This document shows positions 13,805-27,300 of a stretch of 64,000 bases of DNA, piece by piece; the first letter of the stretch is position 1; the number at the start of each line of letters is the position of its first letter. Source of the DNA: Linnemannia schmuckeri (Eukaryota > Mortierellomycota > Mortierellomycetes > Mortierellales > Mortierellaceae); the NCBI GenBank assembly GCA_029449235.1, contig JANATG010000020.1, positions 186,001 through 250,000 of the forward strand, read 5' to 3'. Made by a program: the position numbers and the translations under genes. Below the pieces are notes generated by a model. That model was not told the origin of the DNA. It saw only the letters and a program-made list of their open reading frames with translations, and made no database searches.

Positions 13805-16526
13805 GAACACAAAGAAACACGCTGTTCTGGATAGCTGCAAGAAATGAAAACGGCCAACCGAGGATGTCAAGGAAAATATCTCTCCTTTTCATTCCTCTCT
13901 TGCTGGCTTGCATCCATTGTCAACAGGTGATGCACAGTGAAGCGAAGTGGTTGGGGGATGCTGCATGAGAGGAGAAACGGAGGCCCAAATAACTGTGCTG
14001 CTCTCAAGCATAGGCACCGTGGCCATCATCCAACCTTGGGTGGGTCCTCTCTTTTTTTATGTTCCGAAGGGCAAAAGAGCGAAGAAGGGGTAGGATCGAG
14101 GAGCAGGGTTAGGAGAGTGAAGGAGGAGAGAGACACATATCGTGTACGAACTGGTTGGGCACAGGTATGCATATGTTTTATTTCGACGGGGGATAAGCGT
14201 TTATTTGGCACATGCACAGGTGTAGTTAAAAAAAAATGGGCCTAAAATGCTCATCTTTATCAGAGGGAGAGGGAGAGGGGATCCTTTTTCAGCTAGTGTG
14301 GATGGTAGTTGACGAAGAAAGTGGCACGCCAGTAGCCAGCCCCTACCTCACGGATCAAACCGACAGAACTCTCTTTGAGCGGCCGCAAAAAATACTGATT
14401 GCAAATGAAGAAGAGAGAGAGACGAAATGGAGGAAAGCGAAGAATTTCTGTGAAGAAAGAAGGGGATTGTAGCTGTGTTTGGACAAGAAATGAAATGTGC
14501 GGATGCTCGTGGTTGTATTCCCCTTTACTTTCTCTTTCGTCGTGACATGCCTCGTGCATCAGGCTTTTCGTTCTTTTTTTTTTTTTTCTTTTCTTTTTTT
14601 TTTCCTTTCGTTCATTCATTCATGGCTCGTGTCAATGCACAACGGTTGACACGCACCCAAACCAATGTCACACAAAACCATATATCCGTATAAAAATAGA
14701 GAACGTTCATATTTGTTATTCACATTGTACTTTTTTCCATCCTCTCTGCCGTGTTAAGTATGGACAAGGGAGCGACTAGGGAACCATGGTGGTCTTTTTT
14801 TAAAAAAGAGGGTTGAGTGTAGAAAGACATTCATGAGCTGGGACAAGGGAAAGTAAAACGGTCGATACGACAGGGAGCAGGGAGCCTCCTGACCTGAGCG
14901 TACGGGAAAATAAACGGGCGCCCACCACTGTGAAAATTTTGAGTGTTGGTGCTCTCAACATCTCAATTCTCCTTTTCACTAGCCGAGGGGATTTTGAGAG
15001 GGCTTTACTACAGTGGAGATATCCAACTGGACATTTAGCTTCAGAGCTTGAAAGGATGAGACTCCTGACTTTGAGGATCATGCCATCCTTACATTCACTT
15101 CTTTTTGTCCTTTCCCCATCCCATTATTGCAAGGTTTGGAGGAATGGTGTATTGGAGGGTACATGGTGAGAATACATGAGTACAATTAAGTGAGTGTAAT
15201 TTCAACTCTTCATGCTCCTTGCATTCCTATAGTCTACCTGTGGTGCACAAGATGAAGTGGTGGCGCTTTTCTTTTTTCCTCACATGAACATGCAGAACAA
15301 TATTGTGTGGTACTACTTTCCGGACATGAGGAATGGAAGAACACAAGATGGAATGAAGGACAAGAAGATATATTGCGACTTTGTGAAATGTAAAGGCTGG
15401 GGTGATCTTACGCACATGTGGTGGGTTGGAATGTTGCCCGCTCGTAGCATTCCAGGGCCGAAGACTTTTGTCAACTGCTATTTGCAAAAGAGGATATTCC
15501 AACGGTGAGCATGTTGAAGTCCCCCTAGAGGTAATGTTATCAAAGGACGCTTTCATAAGATAGGCAGGCTGCCTTCCTAATGACCTTCAGTAATTGTATC
15601 ATTCCTGTTAACCTGCCCAAATGAGTTAATTACTGACAATAAGCTAATTGATGAGGGCATTTCAGACGAAATCAATTGGTCAACTCACTTGAACTTGTGC
15701 CTGAATTACCAAAGTCATTAGGCTTCTTGACATACAGCTATTGAAAAATGACGCTGCTGTTGTTATTTTCCTTCATCGTCACTTCAATAATAAACAGAGA
15801 GGATATCATGAACCAGGTGTATGTGTGCCTCTGTTGTTGCGCCATACCGTCCGAATAAAAGAGCATTTGAATCGACAAACAAATCGTCTCACCCAATGAA
15901 CACGCTCTCAAGGGCAAGAGGCAAGAGAGTATGTCGGTTCATTCGAATAGAGAGGAAAGGGGAACGCGTTGTTTATGTCTGTTGTTGACGATATTCATAT
16001 GGCTGCTCGTTTATTTGATGGATGAAAATAACAAAGGTACGAAGGGCTGAGTATCTGTTCATCTTAACCCAATTGCAGCAGACCCCTTCGACACTCCCTC
16101 CTCCCCTATTCTTCCAAAACGGAGGGGAGGCGTGATTATTTGGTGGGCTCATTTTTACTCTACTCCCTATCGGATTCAGGTTTATGCATATTTCGAGGAT
16201 TACTCGTGCACCTTGCTCAGTCCACTGTTGTCCTTCCCCTCCTCCCCCCTTCACTCTCCTCAGAAGGCAAGCCTTTTATTTTACTCGCATCGGAGGACTG
16301 AAGATCTTGAAGAGCGGTTGGCAGGAGCGTCTGCTATCTGTGTGTCTAACCGTTCACATTACAGACACATACCTGTGAAGAGGAGCTTCTTTCTGCTGTT
16401 CTTTACCAAACTGACTGTACCTTTTTCGTTGTTGTTTTATTGACTCTATTTCTGTCTGACTGTGTACCTGTGTTGGCATGCATGTTTTCAATCGTTGACA
16501 CAAAGAACCATCCGTGTTGAATCGAG

Positions 16527-16534
16527 TATAAAAG
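16527..16534 (+). promoter_or_regulatory. TATA box of the secreted Ala/Lys-rich gene
   Basis: TATAAAAG lies about 230 bp upstream of the ATG at 16761, followed by a CA-rich, pyrimidine-rich leader. Position and match are good for a strong core promoter; the start of transcription is not visible. Confidence 0.55.
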
Positions 16535-16760
16535 CACTGACATGTCCACCTCTTTTTTATTCTTCACTACACCAGTCCTCAACAACTTCTTCAACACCCA
16601 CCACTACAACAACAACCCAGTTGTCCCCTTCCCAATCGCCACATACACTTTGGCCGTCTAGATAACACATCTACTTCCCCTACTCCTTACCCCTAACTTT
16701 TCAAACACACCCTCTACCTCCTTTCACTCCACCAATCAACCGACCAACTACTATTCCAAG

Positions 16761-17733
16761 ATGAGATCCACCGCCACCTTCTTTGCCTTGTTCCTGGCTC
16801 TGTTCGCTATCTCCTGCAACGCCGCCGCCATCGGCTTCCGCACTCCCTCCACCGACCTCGAGCTTGAGGTCGAGAAGTCCTCCAGCTTGGAGATCGAGAA
16901 GCGCGGTCTCCCTATCCCCAAGGCTGCGTTTGATGCCACTGTTGATCTTTTGGTCAAGGACCACACCCAGATTGTTGTCAAGGCCTTTGCTGATGTTTGC
17001 ACTGACGCCGATGTCTCCGCTGCCATTTCCACCTCTTTGAACGTTCAAGTCAGGTAAGAAGCTTTGAAATTTTACCTAAGTAACAAATTTGGTGGCGCAT
17101 TTTCAATTGATCAAATCGATCTCTCTCTCCATTACTTTTGTCCCTTGTTTCTTTCTCTTCCCTCATACTCCCACCTGTATATTCCTCACTCTCCCTTTAC
17201 CAACTCGATTACTAATCCAGCATCCTTGTTCATACCTACCCATCATCAATAGCGGATTGATTAACGCCGATTTCGGTTTGGGAACCAAGTTGTCGGCCGC
17301 GCTCAAGGCCTCTGTCAAGGCTGCCGTCAAGGCCGAAGTCGATGCCGAGGTCAAGGCCGAGTTCACTGCCAACCTCAAGGTCAACATCGGAAACATCATC
17401 ACCAAGGTCTGCCCCGCCCACGACGCCGCCTGCATCAAGCTTCAGGCCAAGAAGATTGTCTCCGAGGCTGCCAAGTTGACCGTTAAGGCCTCTGCCAAGA
17501 TCCAGGCCAAGATCCAGGCTTCCCTCGCTGCCAAGATTAAGGCTGCTGTTGATTTGCAGGTCAAGAAGTTCTCGGTCAACTTGTTGTTGGTCAAGATTAA
17601 CGTTACTGGTCAGGTCAAGGTTGCTGAGTCTGTTGCTGCTAAGTTCAAGGCGGCCGCTGGTATCTGCGCCTCGGCTGCTACTCAGATCCAGGCCAAGGAG
17701 GTCATTGCCATCAAGGCCATCTGCTCCGTTTAA
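16761..17733 (+). CDS. Secreted Ala/Lys/Val-rich protein with dibasic processing site
   Basis: Exons 16761-17053 and 17253-17733 (intron GTAAGA...AATAG) give 257 residues. The N-terminus (FFALFLALFAISCNAAA) is a clear signal peptide. A short acidic pro-region ends at EIEKRG near residue 48, a Kex2-type Lys-Arg cleavage site. The mature part is built from repeated Lys-Ala and Val-Lys-Ala units (ALKASVKAAVKAEVDAEVKA) that should form long amphipathic helices, with four Cys (residues about 76, 150, 157 and 227) plus one near the C-terminus. Codon use is strongly C-ending, as in highly expressed genes, and a TATA box is present. I do not recognise a functional family. Role as a surface or secreted coat-like protein is inference. 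Confidence 0.85.
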
Positions 17734-18987
17734 GGATGTAGTCTTTTTTCCCCCCCTCTCTCTCCTTCCTCCCTCCCTCCTTCCTTCCCTTGTTTACGCG
17801 TTAATCCATCTATGCCTTATTCTAGAAATATTAGAATCACAACCTCTCAACTTTTTTTTTTAATATAAAAATCCTCTATCTGTAATCCCCTCTACTTTTA
17901 CGCGCTATTCAATCATCACTTTTTTCTAGAAAGCAGCAATCACAACCTCTTACGCTTGTTCTTATTATTCGCCCATTGCCTTTAGCAAAAAGCCTCCGTA
18001 ATCTCTTTTGTAACTCTTATTATTCAGGATGTCATCGCAGTCAAACCGGGTGAATGTGCCATCCTCTACCCCTACCCAGGGGTGGACCCTTTCAACGGAG
18101 CAAAAGATGAAACAATGAAAATGGCTGTGCGCAATGAGTAAGAGAGATTTGATCAAAAATGAAATATCACTAATCAGTTATTAATTTTGATTGGACAAAG
18201 GGAGAGACGCTTTGAGTTTTCGATCGACCAGCTCCAAAGCTGACTAAACCTAAAGGAGTGAGATAGCTAACGACTACAGTATCGATGATAGATGCAACGA
18301 TCAATTGAAAAATAGATGATGGGTTACCGGGCTGGCTACCTACTTCCATTTCGGATGTGCAGTGAGCCAACGGTTGTTTGTGCTTATATGAGTGTGCAAC
18401 TGTAACCGCTCGCTCGGCATGTGCTCATAAATAATAAAACCAGTATTTTCTTCTGACTATTCCATGTTTCCTTTTGGGCCCAAGTCCTCATGATAAAAAA
18501 GAGAGCCCTTTTCTTGTAAGTCTGTTGCCAAGCCGAACGTGCTGAGCCAGTGAGGGAGCGAGTGAAGAAAAAGACGCTAGTCAAGGAGTAGAGAGAGAGA
18601 CAAGAGGTAAACAAAAAAAACCAAGAGACAGCCTTTCACTTCTTTTACGTCTTCTACTTTTCCCTCTCTCTCTTTCTCCCTCTCTTCATCATTCTCATTC
18701 ATCATCGCCTCTCATTCTATTTTTTATTCTCTCTTTCTCCTTCTCCTTCTCTCTCTACCCTTCACACACGTTTCTCCAAATCATTCTCACTCGTTTCCAA
18801 CCCGGCAACCCGCCTCTTCTTTTTATCCGCCCTGACCCACAACCCTATCTTACTCTTGCAACCCGACCCAACTCCTGCCCTCCCTCTCTCCTTCAATCCT
18901 CGCTCCTTTCTCCGCACCAACCTTCCCCTTCCCCTTCCCCCCTCCCCCGTACGACGATAACAATAACAGACAACAACAACACAAGAA
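17734..18987. other. Intergenic region, no gene seen
   Basis: AT-rich 3' flank of the secreted-protein gene, then a long CT-rich leader (about 18640-18950) directly before the next ATG, as in other gene starts of this window. Confidence 0.45.
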
Positions 18988-21900
18988 ATGGACAAGGACT
19001 TGAATTCACCATTTGAGGACTGGTCAAGCAACATCCACGCAGTCATCACCTTCCTCCAACCCTTCTTTGACGACTGGCGCAGCTATGCCTCTCTTGTCAG
19101 CGCCCTCCTCGGCGTCGGAGTGTTGATCATGGAGAACCAGATTCTGTTGAGAATGCGCATGGGGCGCTGGGAGATCCTTGGTTACATTCTCTGTAAGTCT
19201 TTCTTCTTCATTCTCTTTTTCACACTTCAAGAAGGGTGTTGGAGACACAATAATGTGGAAGATAAAAAAATCCTATTCCGGTTGCGGTTTTGACACACAA
19301 GACTCTTTACCCACACGAGCAAACAGATATGAACAACAGGGACAAGGACGAGAAGGTCATCTCCAGACTACATGCGAATGGCTCTTCTTTTCTGGAATCA
19401 ACTCTCTTTTATTATTTCTATTTTCCTTTCTTTTACTTCGAAGGATTATCGAGTTAAACACAGCAGCGACAAACTACAACAAATGTGTGGCTGTTCCACG
19501 ACATCATCTTGTCTACTTGCCGGTATGTGTGGTTCCCTCTTTTTTGCTCACATTCATGTCCCTTTTTTCTCTTTTTTGACTTTAGGGTGTATTGTAAGTA
19601 ACAACTACGACTTGGCTGAACGGCACAAAAAAACAATTCCATGGGACAAGCAGACAAGGAAAATTGGTCAACAACCGACAAACATACAACGGAATGGGAT
19701 GGCGGGATAGTCAATTTGCCTTGAGACCTTTGACCACGAGACAAGGACTACATACAACAAGGGACTAAAGCGGTTAGAAAGAAGAGAAGACTCTAAAGGA
19801 TACATGTCAAACTGGACAATGGACATTGTCGTAGATAAGAGAGAGAAAAAGAGAGGGAACATGCAACTGGAAAAACGGACAAGCTGCAGATACAACTTGC
19901 TGGGACGATAGGAAAAAGAGAAAGGGAACACATCGCACAGAAACGAAGCCTTTTCTTTTCTCTTCTTTTTCTCTTCAAGGGGTGACAGTGTCGACACAGA
20001 ACTGGAGCAAAAGAGCAGCCAGGAGACAAATAAGAATAAGGGATATCAACAGCAAACAAAAAAAAAAGAAGAGAAAAATAAGGGCGAGCCCAGAGAATCC
20101 AGGAGTAGGCGATTAGGGTGATGGACTAAAAACGAACAGGCAGGGAACAAGCAGTAGCAGTAGCTGAAACGGAATCTGGATAGAACCCAATCCAGCCATG
20201 GATACATACCAGGAGGCTGCCCTGGATTGTTGTTCTCTCTTTCTCATGTTCATCCTGCCCACCCCTCACTTTCTGAACCCCTCGTTCGCCCCTTCCATCT
20301 CCCTCTTTTTTTTCTGTCCAGCATCTCTCTGTATTGTTGCTGAATCGTGTGTATTGTGTTGCATGTGCGCGAGTTGGCAAACTGTGCAAAAAAAAAAAAA
20401 AAAAAAACAGAAAAGTCACGCCTTTTTCTTCGCTCTTTGTGTCCTTTCTCTTCTTTCTTCTGTTCGTCCTTTTCTCATCCTTCTTGTTCTTCATATTCTC
20501 TCATTCTCTTCTACATCCTCGTCCTTTTTTTCCTCTCTTTTTACGCTTATCTCTGACTCCTACTTCGTTTCAAACAAGAAAATTGGCAATCAATTCATGT
20601 ATGCAAACAAAAAGGCAAAAATATTACTTGGACCATGGGCCACAATTGCATTTCACATAACAGAATAACAATTAAAGAGCAGGACTGAAACACCAGACAA
20701 CCGGGATTACCAAACTAGAGACAACATGAGCATGGCAGCATGTAGGATGCGCCCAAATGCTAGACATCCATGAGGAAAACAACAGAAGACAAAACCACTA
20801 GACATATTAACCTTCTCCTCAATAATTGCTTTAGATCTCGTCTGTCCTTGGACCTATATTTGATATTATTGTTATGCTTGGCCTGTTGGCTTATTGTCGT
20901 CAAAAGAGGTAAGGAGGCTTTCTCCGAACTACTATTTTGCTCAATACTGAAAACACACAGCCTTTGTCTCTTTTTCTTTTCTTCTCGACCCTCTCTACTC
21001 TCAATTTTCAGAGCACCTTCTTCCTTCCATCTTTTCTCTTCCTTACGCCTCGTTTGACTAAGCCCGTTTTATTGTGACTCTTTCTATTCATAGTAACCGT
21101 ATGCACATCACCAACGAGTCCATCGCAAAAGGTAAACAGCCACTTCAGCCTCGCTCCTCATATACCAGTTTTCCCATCCGTTTACTGCTTCTCATTCAGC
21201 TTACTCAGTGGTATGCTTTGAAGGGGACAGTATTATTACTTTATCATGGGCACACAAAAAAGCAACGCTTTTCACGTTGGGTTGACGTTGTAAAGTGACA
21301 CGTATGACTAAACCAAATCTATGTTGCTTCTAATTAGCATTGATGCCACCACCGGTTGCCGGCAACTACAGAGTGATGGGCGCCGTGTGCATCACTGCAA
21401 CGATTCTCACGCTCTGCTCAAACGTGTTGTACATGCTGCGTGGATGGGAAGAGCCGCTGCCCTTTTACGACTGGTCCTCAAAGGGAATCCGATGGATGAC
21501 CAGCCAGATCTGGTACGCCATCGGCATGATCTTCCTGTTCCATGTTGTGACACGCCCTGCCCAGAGCGGTGTTGTCCTCTTTGGCAGGTTCCCCAGAGAC
21601 CTCTGGACCTACAAGGTAACCAATTATGAAGTTATGTACATGGCAAGCACAATTGGTTATTGTTTTGTCCTTCTCCTTAACCCTAATAATATTCATATCA
21701 TCAAAAAATAGTGGTACCTGTGCGCTCTGTACCTCCCCATCCACTTTACGCTGTTGAAGCTCTGCAACTTGTACAAGGACACCAAGCATATCTTGATCCC
21801 ATTGGAGATTGTTGTTGACATTGTCCTCTATAACGGACCCTTCCTGATTGTCTTGCAGAGACTGTTGTACCTGGCCTGGAAGGTTGCTTATGACGAGGCT

Positions 21901-22470
21901 GTGCTCACTGGTGCGATCTGTGAGGACGATTCGGGAATTATCGACACACCAACCTTGAGCCTTGGCTCTTTTCTTTGGACGAGACGTTCGGAGGACGACG
22001 ACCGCCATCAGCAGCGTACGAGACGGCCAGGAACACACGGATATGTGGGGTTGTCGTTGACCGATTTAGACGAGGCAGAGTTAGGACAAAGTCGGGTTAT
22101 TGGCCGGGGAGGAAACGGAAGGAATTTCTCTCAGCAACAGTCGATGTCCTCTGTTGGAGTGAGCTCGAGCAGCAGCAGTAGCAGCGGCAAGAAGCACACC
22201 GGTGGTGGTACTGCTACTCCCGCCTATGAAGTCCGGGACTCGTCTCAACAACAGCAGCAACAACAGAACATGCTTTCTCCCAAGCCAGCGGCTTCTTCCA
22301 GGGGACCATCACCAAGGTCGACACCCAGATCTTCCCCACGGACTTCTCCAAGGACGTCGCCCAAGACTGGAAGCCCACTCCGCAATGTGCTGTTTAGCAT
22401 GGAGTCAACGGATGAGGAGGACAGTGATGACGAGGACGATAGCACCAAGGGCAAGGATGAGCGCCAGTAG
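18988..22470 (+). CDS. Multi-pass membrane protein, six exons including an 8-nt microexon
   Basis: I do not recognise the family. Exons 18988-19192, 19586-19593, 20835-20908, 21094-21131, 21338-21615 and 21712-22470 join in frame to 453 residues, with GT-AG borders throughout. The second exon is only 8 nt; without it the frame is lost. About six hydrophobic segments fall in the first 290 residues (for example SLVSALLGVGVLIM, PIFDIIVMLGLLAY, VCITATILTLCSNVLYML, IWYAIGMIFLF, LEIVVDIVLY). The C-terminal ~160 residues are hydrophilic: Ser runs, a Gln run, SPRS/SPRT repeats that look like proline-directed phosphorylation sites, then an acidic Glu/Asp end. A membrane sensor or transporter-like protein with a regulated cytoplasmic tail is possible but inferred. 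Confidence 0.78.
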
Positions 22471-24151
22471 GAAATGAGGCTCGTTTGAAGAAAAGCCTGG
22501 ACCAAGGCAACAACAAAAAAACTGGAGTCGGAGACAACGAGAGCTCACCTTGGTTTGATTGATCCGACGACTCCATGCTTTACTCGACATCCACAAACAA
22601 CATCAAAGATACCCGCATTGCGCCCGTCGCCACTATCAACACCGCTATTTACAACGACTTGGAGGACAGAACTACACGCCATCATCGTAACCATGGAGAA
22701 AACAACGCTCTCCCCAACAATTGAGCTGGCCCGGCGGATATAAAGGGAGAGATTGATTCTCGTCGTCCCCCTTTCCTCTTCTTTCCATCTCCTTTTCCTT
22801 CCTTTTTCTCGTCAGCATTGTCTTCCTCTTTTGTTCTTTATTCCCTGTTTCTTCCTCTTCGTTCGTCCTTCTCTGCCACGTTTTCTCCCCTTTCTTTCCC
22901 ATCTACTTCCGCTTTCACTTATACACACATACCCTTCCTTATTGTTTTTCATTCCCGTTTCTTGTCTACTTGTATTATCGTTTCTTTTGTAAAGTATCTT
23001 GTTTTGCCTCTTAATAAATCTCGTCCTATATATCTATTTCACTTGCGCCATTTCTCCTAATCAGTCAACAAACATCCCAATCCGCGACCCACACTTCTCA
23101 AACCGTCGTCCTGTCGCGTTTTCATTTTGAGGACAGTGGGGGACACACTTCAGGAAGGCGACACACAGCCAGTTTACCATATATCCCACCTCAATGCCGA
23201 AGATTCAAGAGTTAAACCCAAGTACATTGTACGACGTTCTACATGAAGCGAATAGATGCCATTGGGCCAACTAAGCAAGGGCAGCAACGAAAACTCGTTT
23301 TTTTTTTTTTTTTATCGATCAATAAACCATCAATAGTTGGAGGGATGGTCATCAGGTGCGGTTTGCTGAGCGTGGGTGAGCTCGTTGTAACTGGGGCAAG
23401 AGCTTGGTATCTCCCTTAGGAAGATTTCGGAAATGCAAACGAGCGGGCTAACATTCTTGTTCATATTTTCCAAGAGAGTGAGAGTTTTACAGAGGCGGAC
23501 CCTGCGTTGACCTGATAATTGTCCGTTGGATAAGAAACTGGCGTCGAACAGAGGAGTAAATAGATAGACTGGCCGCCTTTTTTTCAAACAATGAATTTTC
23601 TAGTTCCGAAATCCTCCACGGGGAAAGAAATGACCTTGTTGGAATCAAAGTGCGAGAAAAAAAAAAAAAAAAAAAAAAAAAGATAAAAAGCTGTCGGAAA
23701 GTACAGGAGGAAGTGAATTGGAGAAAAAGAGTTGGGGAGGGAGCACGGGTGCAGAAGTGGATGTTTGAGGCGGAGAGGGGCAATGAGGAGAAAGAAAAAA
23801 AAAGAAAAAAAAAAAAAAAAAAGGTTAGGTTTGTGGAGAACAGCAATAGCACATAACAAAACGGTTTGGGTTATGATGCCAATGAACAATGGGCAAAGAA
23901 TCAGCCCTGTTTTGCCCGCAATCCACATTTTTCTTGTGCCCTTTGGTGAATGGGTGAAAAAATTGGCCGTGGGATAAAAGTGACAAAAGGTCACATGACA
24001 AAGGCATCCCCGGACTTGAACGGGATTGAATCTGAGGGTGTCAGAGCCATTTGTCCATAGGGTCCAATTGTCCAATCATAATCGAACCTGGGAGTGTGTA
24101 TATGTATGGCCCATAGATGGAGTGTGATGTGCCTGCCTTGTACCAGAAGGG
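22471..24151. other. Intergenic region, no gene seen
   Basis: A CT-rich stretch (22760-22990), two long A runs (about 23657-23681 and 23806-23821) and the upstream region of the carnitine acetyltransferase gene. No convincing coding region. Confidence 0.45.
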
Positions 24152-24159
24152 TATAAAAG
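24152..24159 (+). promoter_or_regulatory. TATA box of the carnitine acetyltransferase gene
   Basis: TATAAAAG lies about 205 bp upstream of the ATG at 24357 and is followed by a CT-rich leader. The match and spacing resemble the TATA box of the secreted-protein gene at 16527. Confidence 0.55.
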
Positions 24160-24356
24160 GCCTGTCCCTGTGTTCCTTATGACAGTCGTCTTAATTTTTC
24201 CTTTTCTTTCTTCTTTCTTCTTCTTTCTTCTTGCTTCTTTCTTCTTTACTCTCCACTCTCCTTCCTTCCACTCCTCCTCCTTTCCTCCCTACTCTCTTTC
24301 CTTTCCTTTCCCTTAAAACCCTTCGATAAACCTCCGCGTTTCTGCCTGTATCCTTC

Positions 24357-27300
24357 ATGTCTCTTCGCGCCTTGGCCACTGCTTCCAGACCCTTCCTCCT
24401 CAACTCCCTCAAGAACACCATCAAGCCCCAGCAACCCAAGGTACTTTACTCTTCTTCCTTTTTCGTGCCCCTGCAGGAACAGGAAAACAAGAACAAACAC
24501 CATAAATAATAATAATAATTCTCCTCTACAACCAACAACAAAAACTGATTTCTTCATTTCTTCTCTCCCCCCTTGCAATTAGATCATCTCCAACATGCTC
24601 TACAGAAACTACACTAGCGCTGCTGCCGCCTCCGCTCCCATCGCCGGATTGGGTCAGCCCGATATGACCAAGGGCCCTCTCTACCGTTACGACACTGCCC
24701 TCCCCAAGTTGCCCGTCCCCACCTTGGCCGAGACCTGTGCCCGCTACTTGAAGTCGGTCCGCCCCCTCTTGAACGACAAGGAGTTTGCTGAGACCACTGC
24801 CGCCGTCGCCGAGTTCCAGAAGCCCGGTGGTGTCGGTGAAGAGCTCCAGAAGCGTCTCCTTGCCAAGGCCAACGACCCCAAGACCGTTAACTGGCTCGAG
24901 GACTGGTGGAACGACCTTGCTTACTTTGGCTACCGTGATCCCGTTGTCATCTATGTCTCGTACTTTTACGCTTACAAGGATGACCGTCTCCGTCGCAAGC
25001 CCACTCAGCGTGCTGCTGCCATCATCCAGGCTGCCATGGATTTCCGTCGCCAGGTTGTTGATGAGTCGCTTGCCCCCGAGATGGTCAAGAACCAGCCTTT
25101 GGACTCTTCGACCTACAAGTACATGTTCAACGCTTGCAGATATCCCGCCAAGCCCAGTGATTTCGAGTTGGCATTTGACCCTGCCCAGAACAACCACGTT
25201 GCCGTTGTCCGTCACAACCAGTTCTTTACTTTCGATCTGGTCAAGGACGGCAAGGTCTTGAGCACTGCCGATATTGAGGCTCAGTTGGATGCTATTGTCA
25301 AGATGGCCGGTGACCGCAAGGACCCCTCCATCGGTGTCTTGACCTCTGACAATCGTGATATCTGGACCGAGGTAATTATTTATTCTAATAGAAATGATGA
25401 AGGGGGTTGATGCGCCCGGATTGTTGGGTGTGGGTGTGTGAAGAAAAAGTGTGGGACAATTGGACCCGCCAATAGAATGGGTTGTAACAAGGAGATCGGT
25501 CGGGCCGATGGTCAATCTTAACTCAATACAACATCCGGACCGAGAAGCTTCTTGCATCAAGAACGATAACAACAACGGGCTAACTCGAAGAAAACAAGGT
25601 GGAGCCAAGACAAGAGTGAAGGATCGGCTTCTTTCTTCTCAAGCCAAGCGATCCGCTTTACTTTTACCTTTGATTACAATGATACGGAGAAAAGGGCTCT
25701 CTTTTCTTTTTTCTTTTCACTTTGTTGTGAACCCACAGCACAAACCGACACTTTTTTTTCATCTTTTTTTTTGCGCTCTCACATGGACATATACTTCGAC
25801 AACATAACAATAATACGCCAGACTTGTAAGATCTATCCGGTCGTTATTCTTTCCACTACTCCCTTGTGCGCATCGTCATTATCGGCATATCGAATTGACT
25901 GTTTGTTTGTTTTTTGTCGTCAACAACGCCTCGTGGCTGCAAAGCGGACGTTCCTCCTCCTTTGTTTGTTTGTCTGGTCTTCTTGATTGTATTACTTCCC
26001 TTTGTCCATACTGCCATCCATTCAGGGCAAACCGATAACAGCAAAAGGGAGCATTACTTTATTTGGCTACTACCTCCCCCATTGTCAATTATCCACACTT
26101 CAAAGCGAACTCTTTTTTCATTCATTTTTTCCTTTCCCATCGGCGAGGCTGCTGTATGGGCAAGATCATATTCCGTCATTCTCAACCCTACTCTTCCTTT
26201 TTTTTTTGCGTTCGTCGTCCACAACTCTTCAACCCCGCACTCGTACCCTTTTATTATTATTTTTTTCGATCGACGACGCCTTTTCTTCCCTGTTCCTTGG
26301 TTCTCTTTCGGCTCTTTCGTGTCTTCTGTTACTCCGGAGTTCACTTTCACATGGGCATAGGGTATTAAAAGAGTGTGAGAGACATACACAGCAAATCATC
26401 GTCGTTATTCACATTGATCGGCTCCCCGGCTGGACACTGGGACAGCTTTCTTGTCTTGTCTTGATCTCCGATCAGATATCTATGCCTCACTTATTCTTCA
26501 CACGTTCACTCTTATGACCATAACTATGACCTACTATACCATACTTACATGGCATGCATGGTGATTCAAGAGCATGTCATAACAACCACACCACACCACT
26601 CATTTTCAATTGTACCGATATTAACTATTATCCCCTTCCTTTTTGAAAATAATAGGCCCGCAAGACTCTTATCAACGCTGGCTCGCAGAACGAGGAGCTC
26701 CTCCGCAAGATCGAGTCCTCGGTCTTCTTGCTCTGCTTGGATGACTCCAGCCCCGTCACCCGCGATGAGGTCTCCCGCGCCTGCTGGCACGGTGACGGCC
26801 GCAACCGTTTCTTCGACAAGGCCCTCCAGTTCATTGTCTTTGAGAACGGCAAGGCCGGTTTCATGGGCGAGGTGAGTCTTCTTTTCTCTCTATGTCTTAT
26901 TACAACTATTCGATTGCATCACATGACAAGTGCTAACATGTAACTTGGCTCTGTTGACTAAAATAGCACTCGACTATGGATGGTACCCCCACTTGCCGCT
27001 TGAACGACTATGTCTGCACGACCTTGGCCCAGAACAAGATCGACCACGGCGCGGCCACTGTCTCTGCCAACTTGGAGGCACCTCAGAAGCTCAACTTTGC
27101 CTTCAACACTGCTGTCCACAAGGCGATCGAGACTTCGGAGAAGAACTTTGAGGAGTTGATTGGCAAGCACGGATTACACGTCCAGAACTACGAGGGATAC
27201 GGTAAGGGCTTGATCAAGAAGTTCAAGTGCTCACCCGATGCCTATGTCCAGATGATCATCCAGCTCGCCTACTACAAGATGCACGGCGTCTCCCGCCCCA

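Larger units (their letters stand above)
11500..16526. other. 5-kb intergenic region, no gene seen
   Basis: It contains a (GA)n tract, an A26 run and T-rich stretches. Short open frames near 13.1, 13.4 and 15.3 kb have no recognised domain and no supporting splice structure. The right end leads into the promoter of the secreted Ala/Lys-rich protein. Confidence 0.5.

Noticed and set aside
15227..15508. Plus-strand frame with many aromatic residues (WYYFPDMRN)
   Set aside because: No ATG start, no splice sites, no recognised motif; probably chance.
23995..24075. tRNA-like sequence on the minus strand with GTTCAAGTCC
   Set aside because: The T loop has an extra base, the anticodon stem-loop is too small and no acceptor partner is present.
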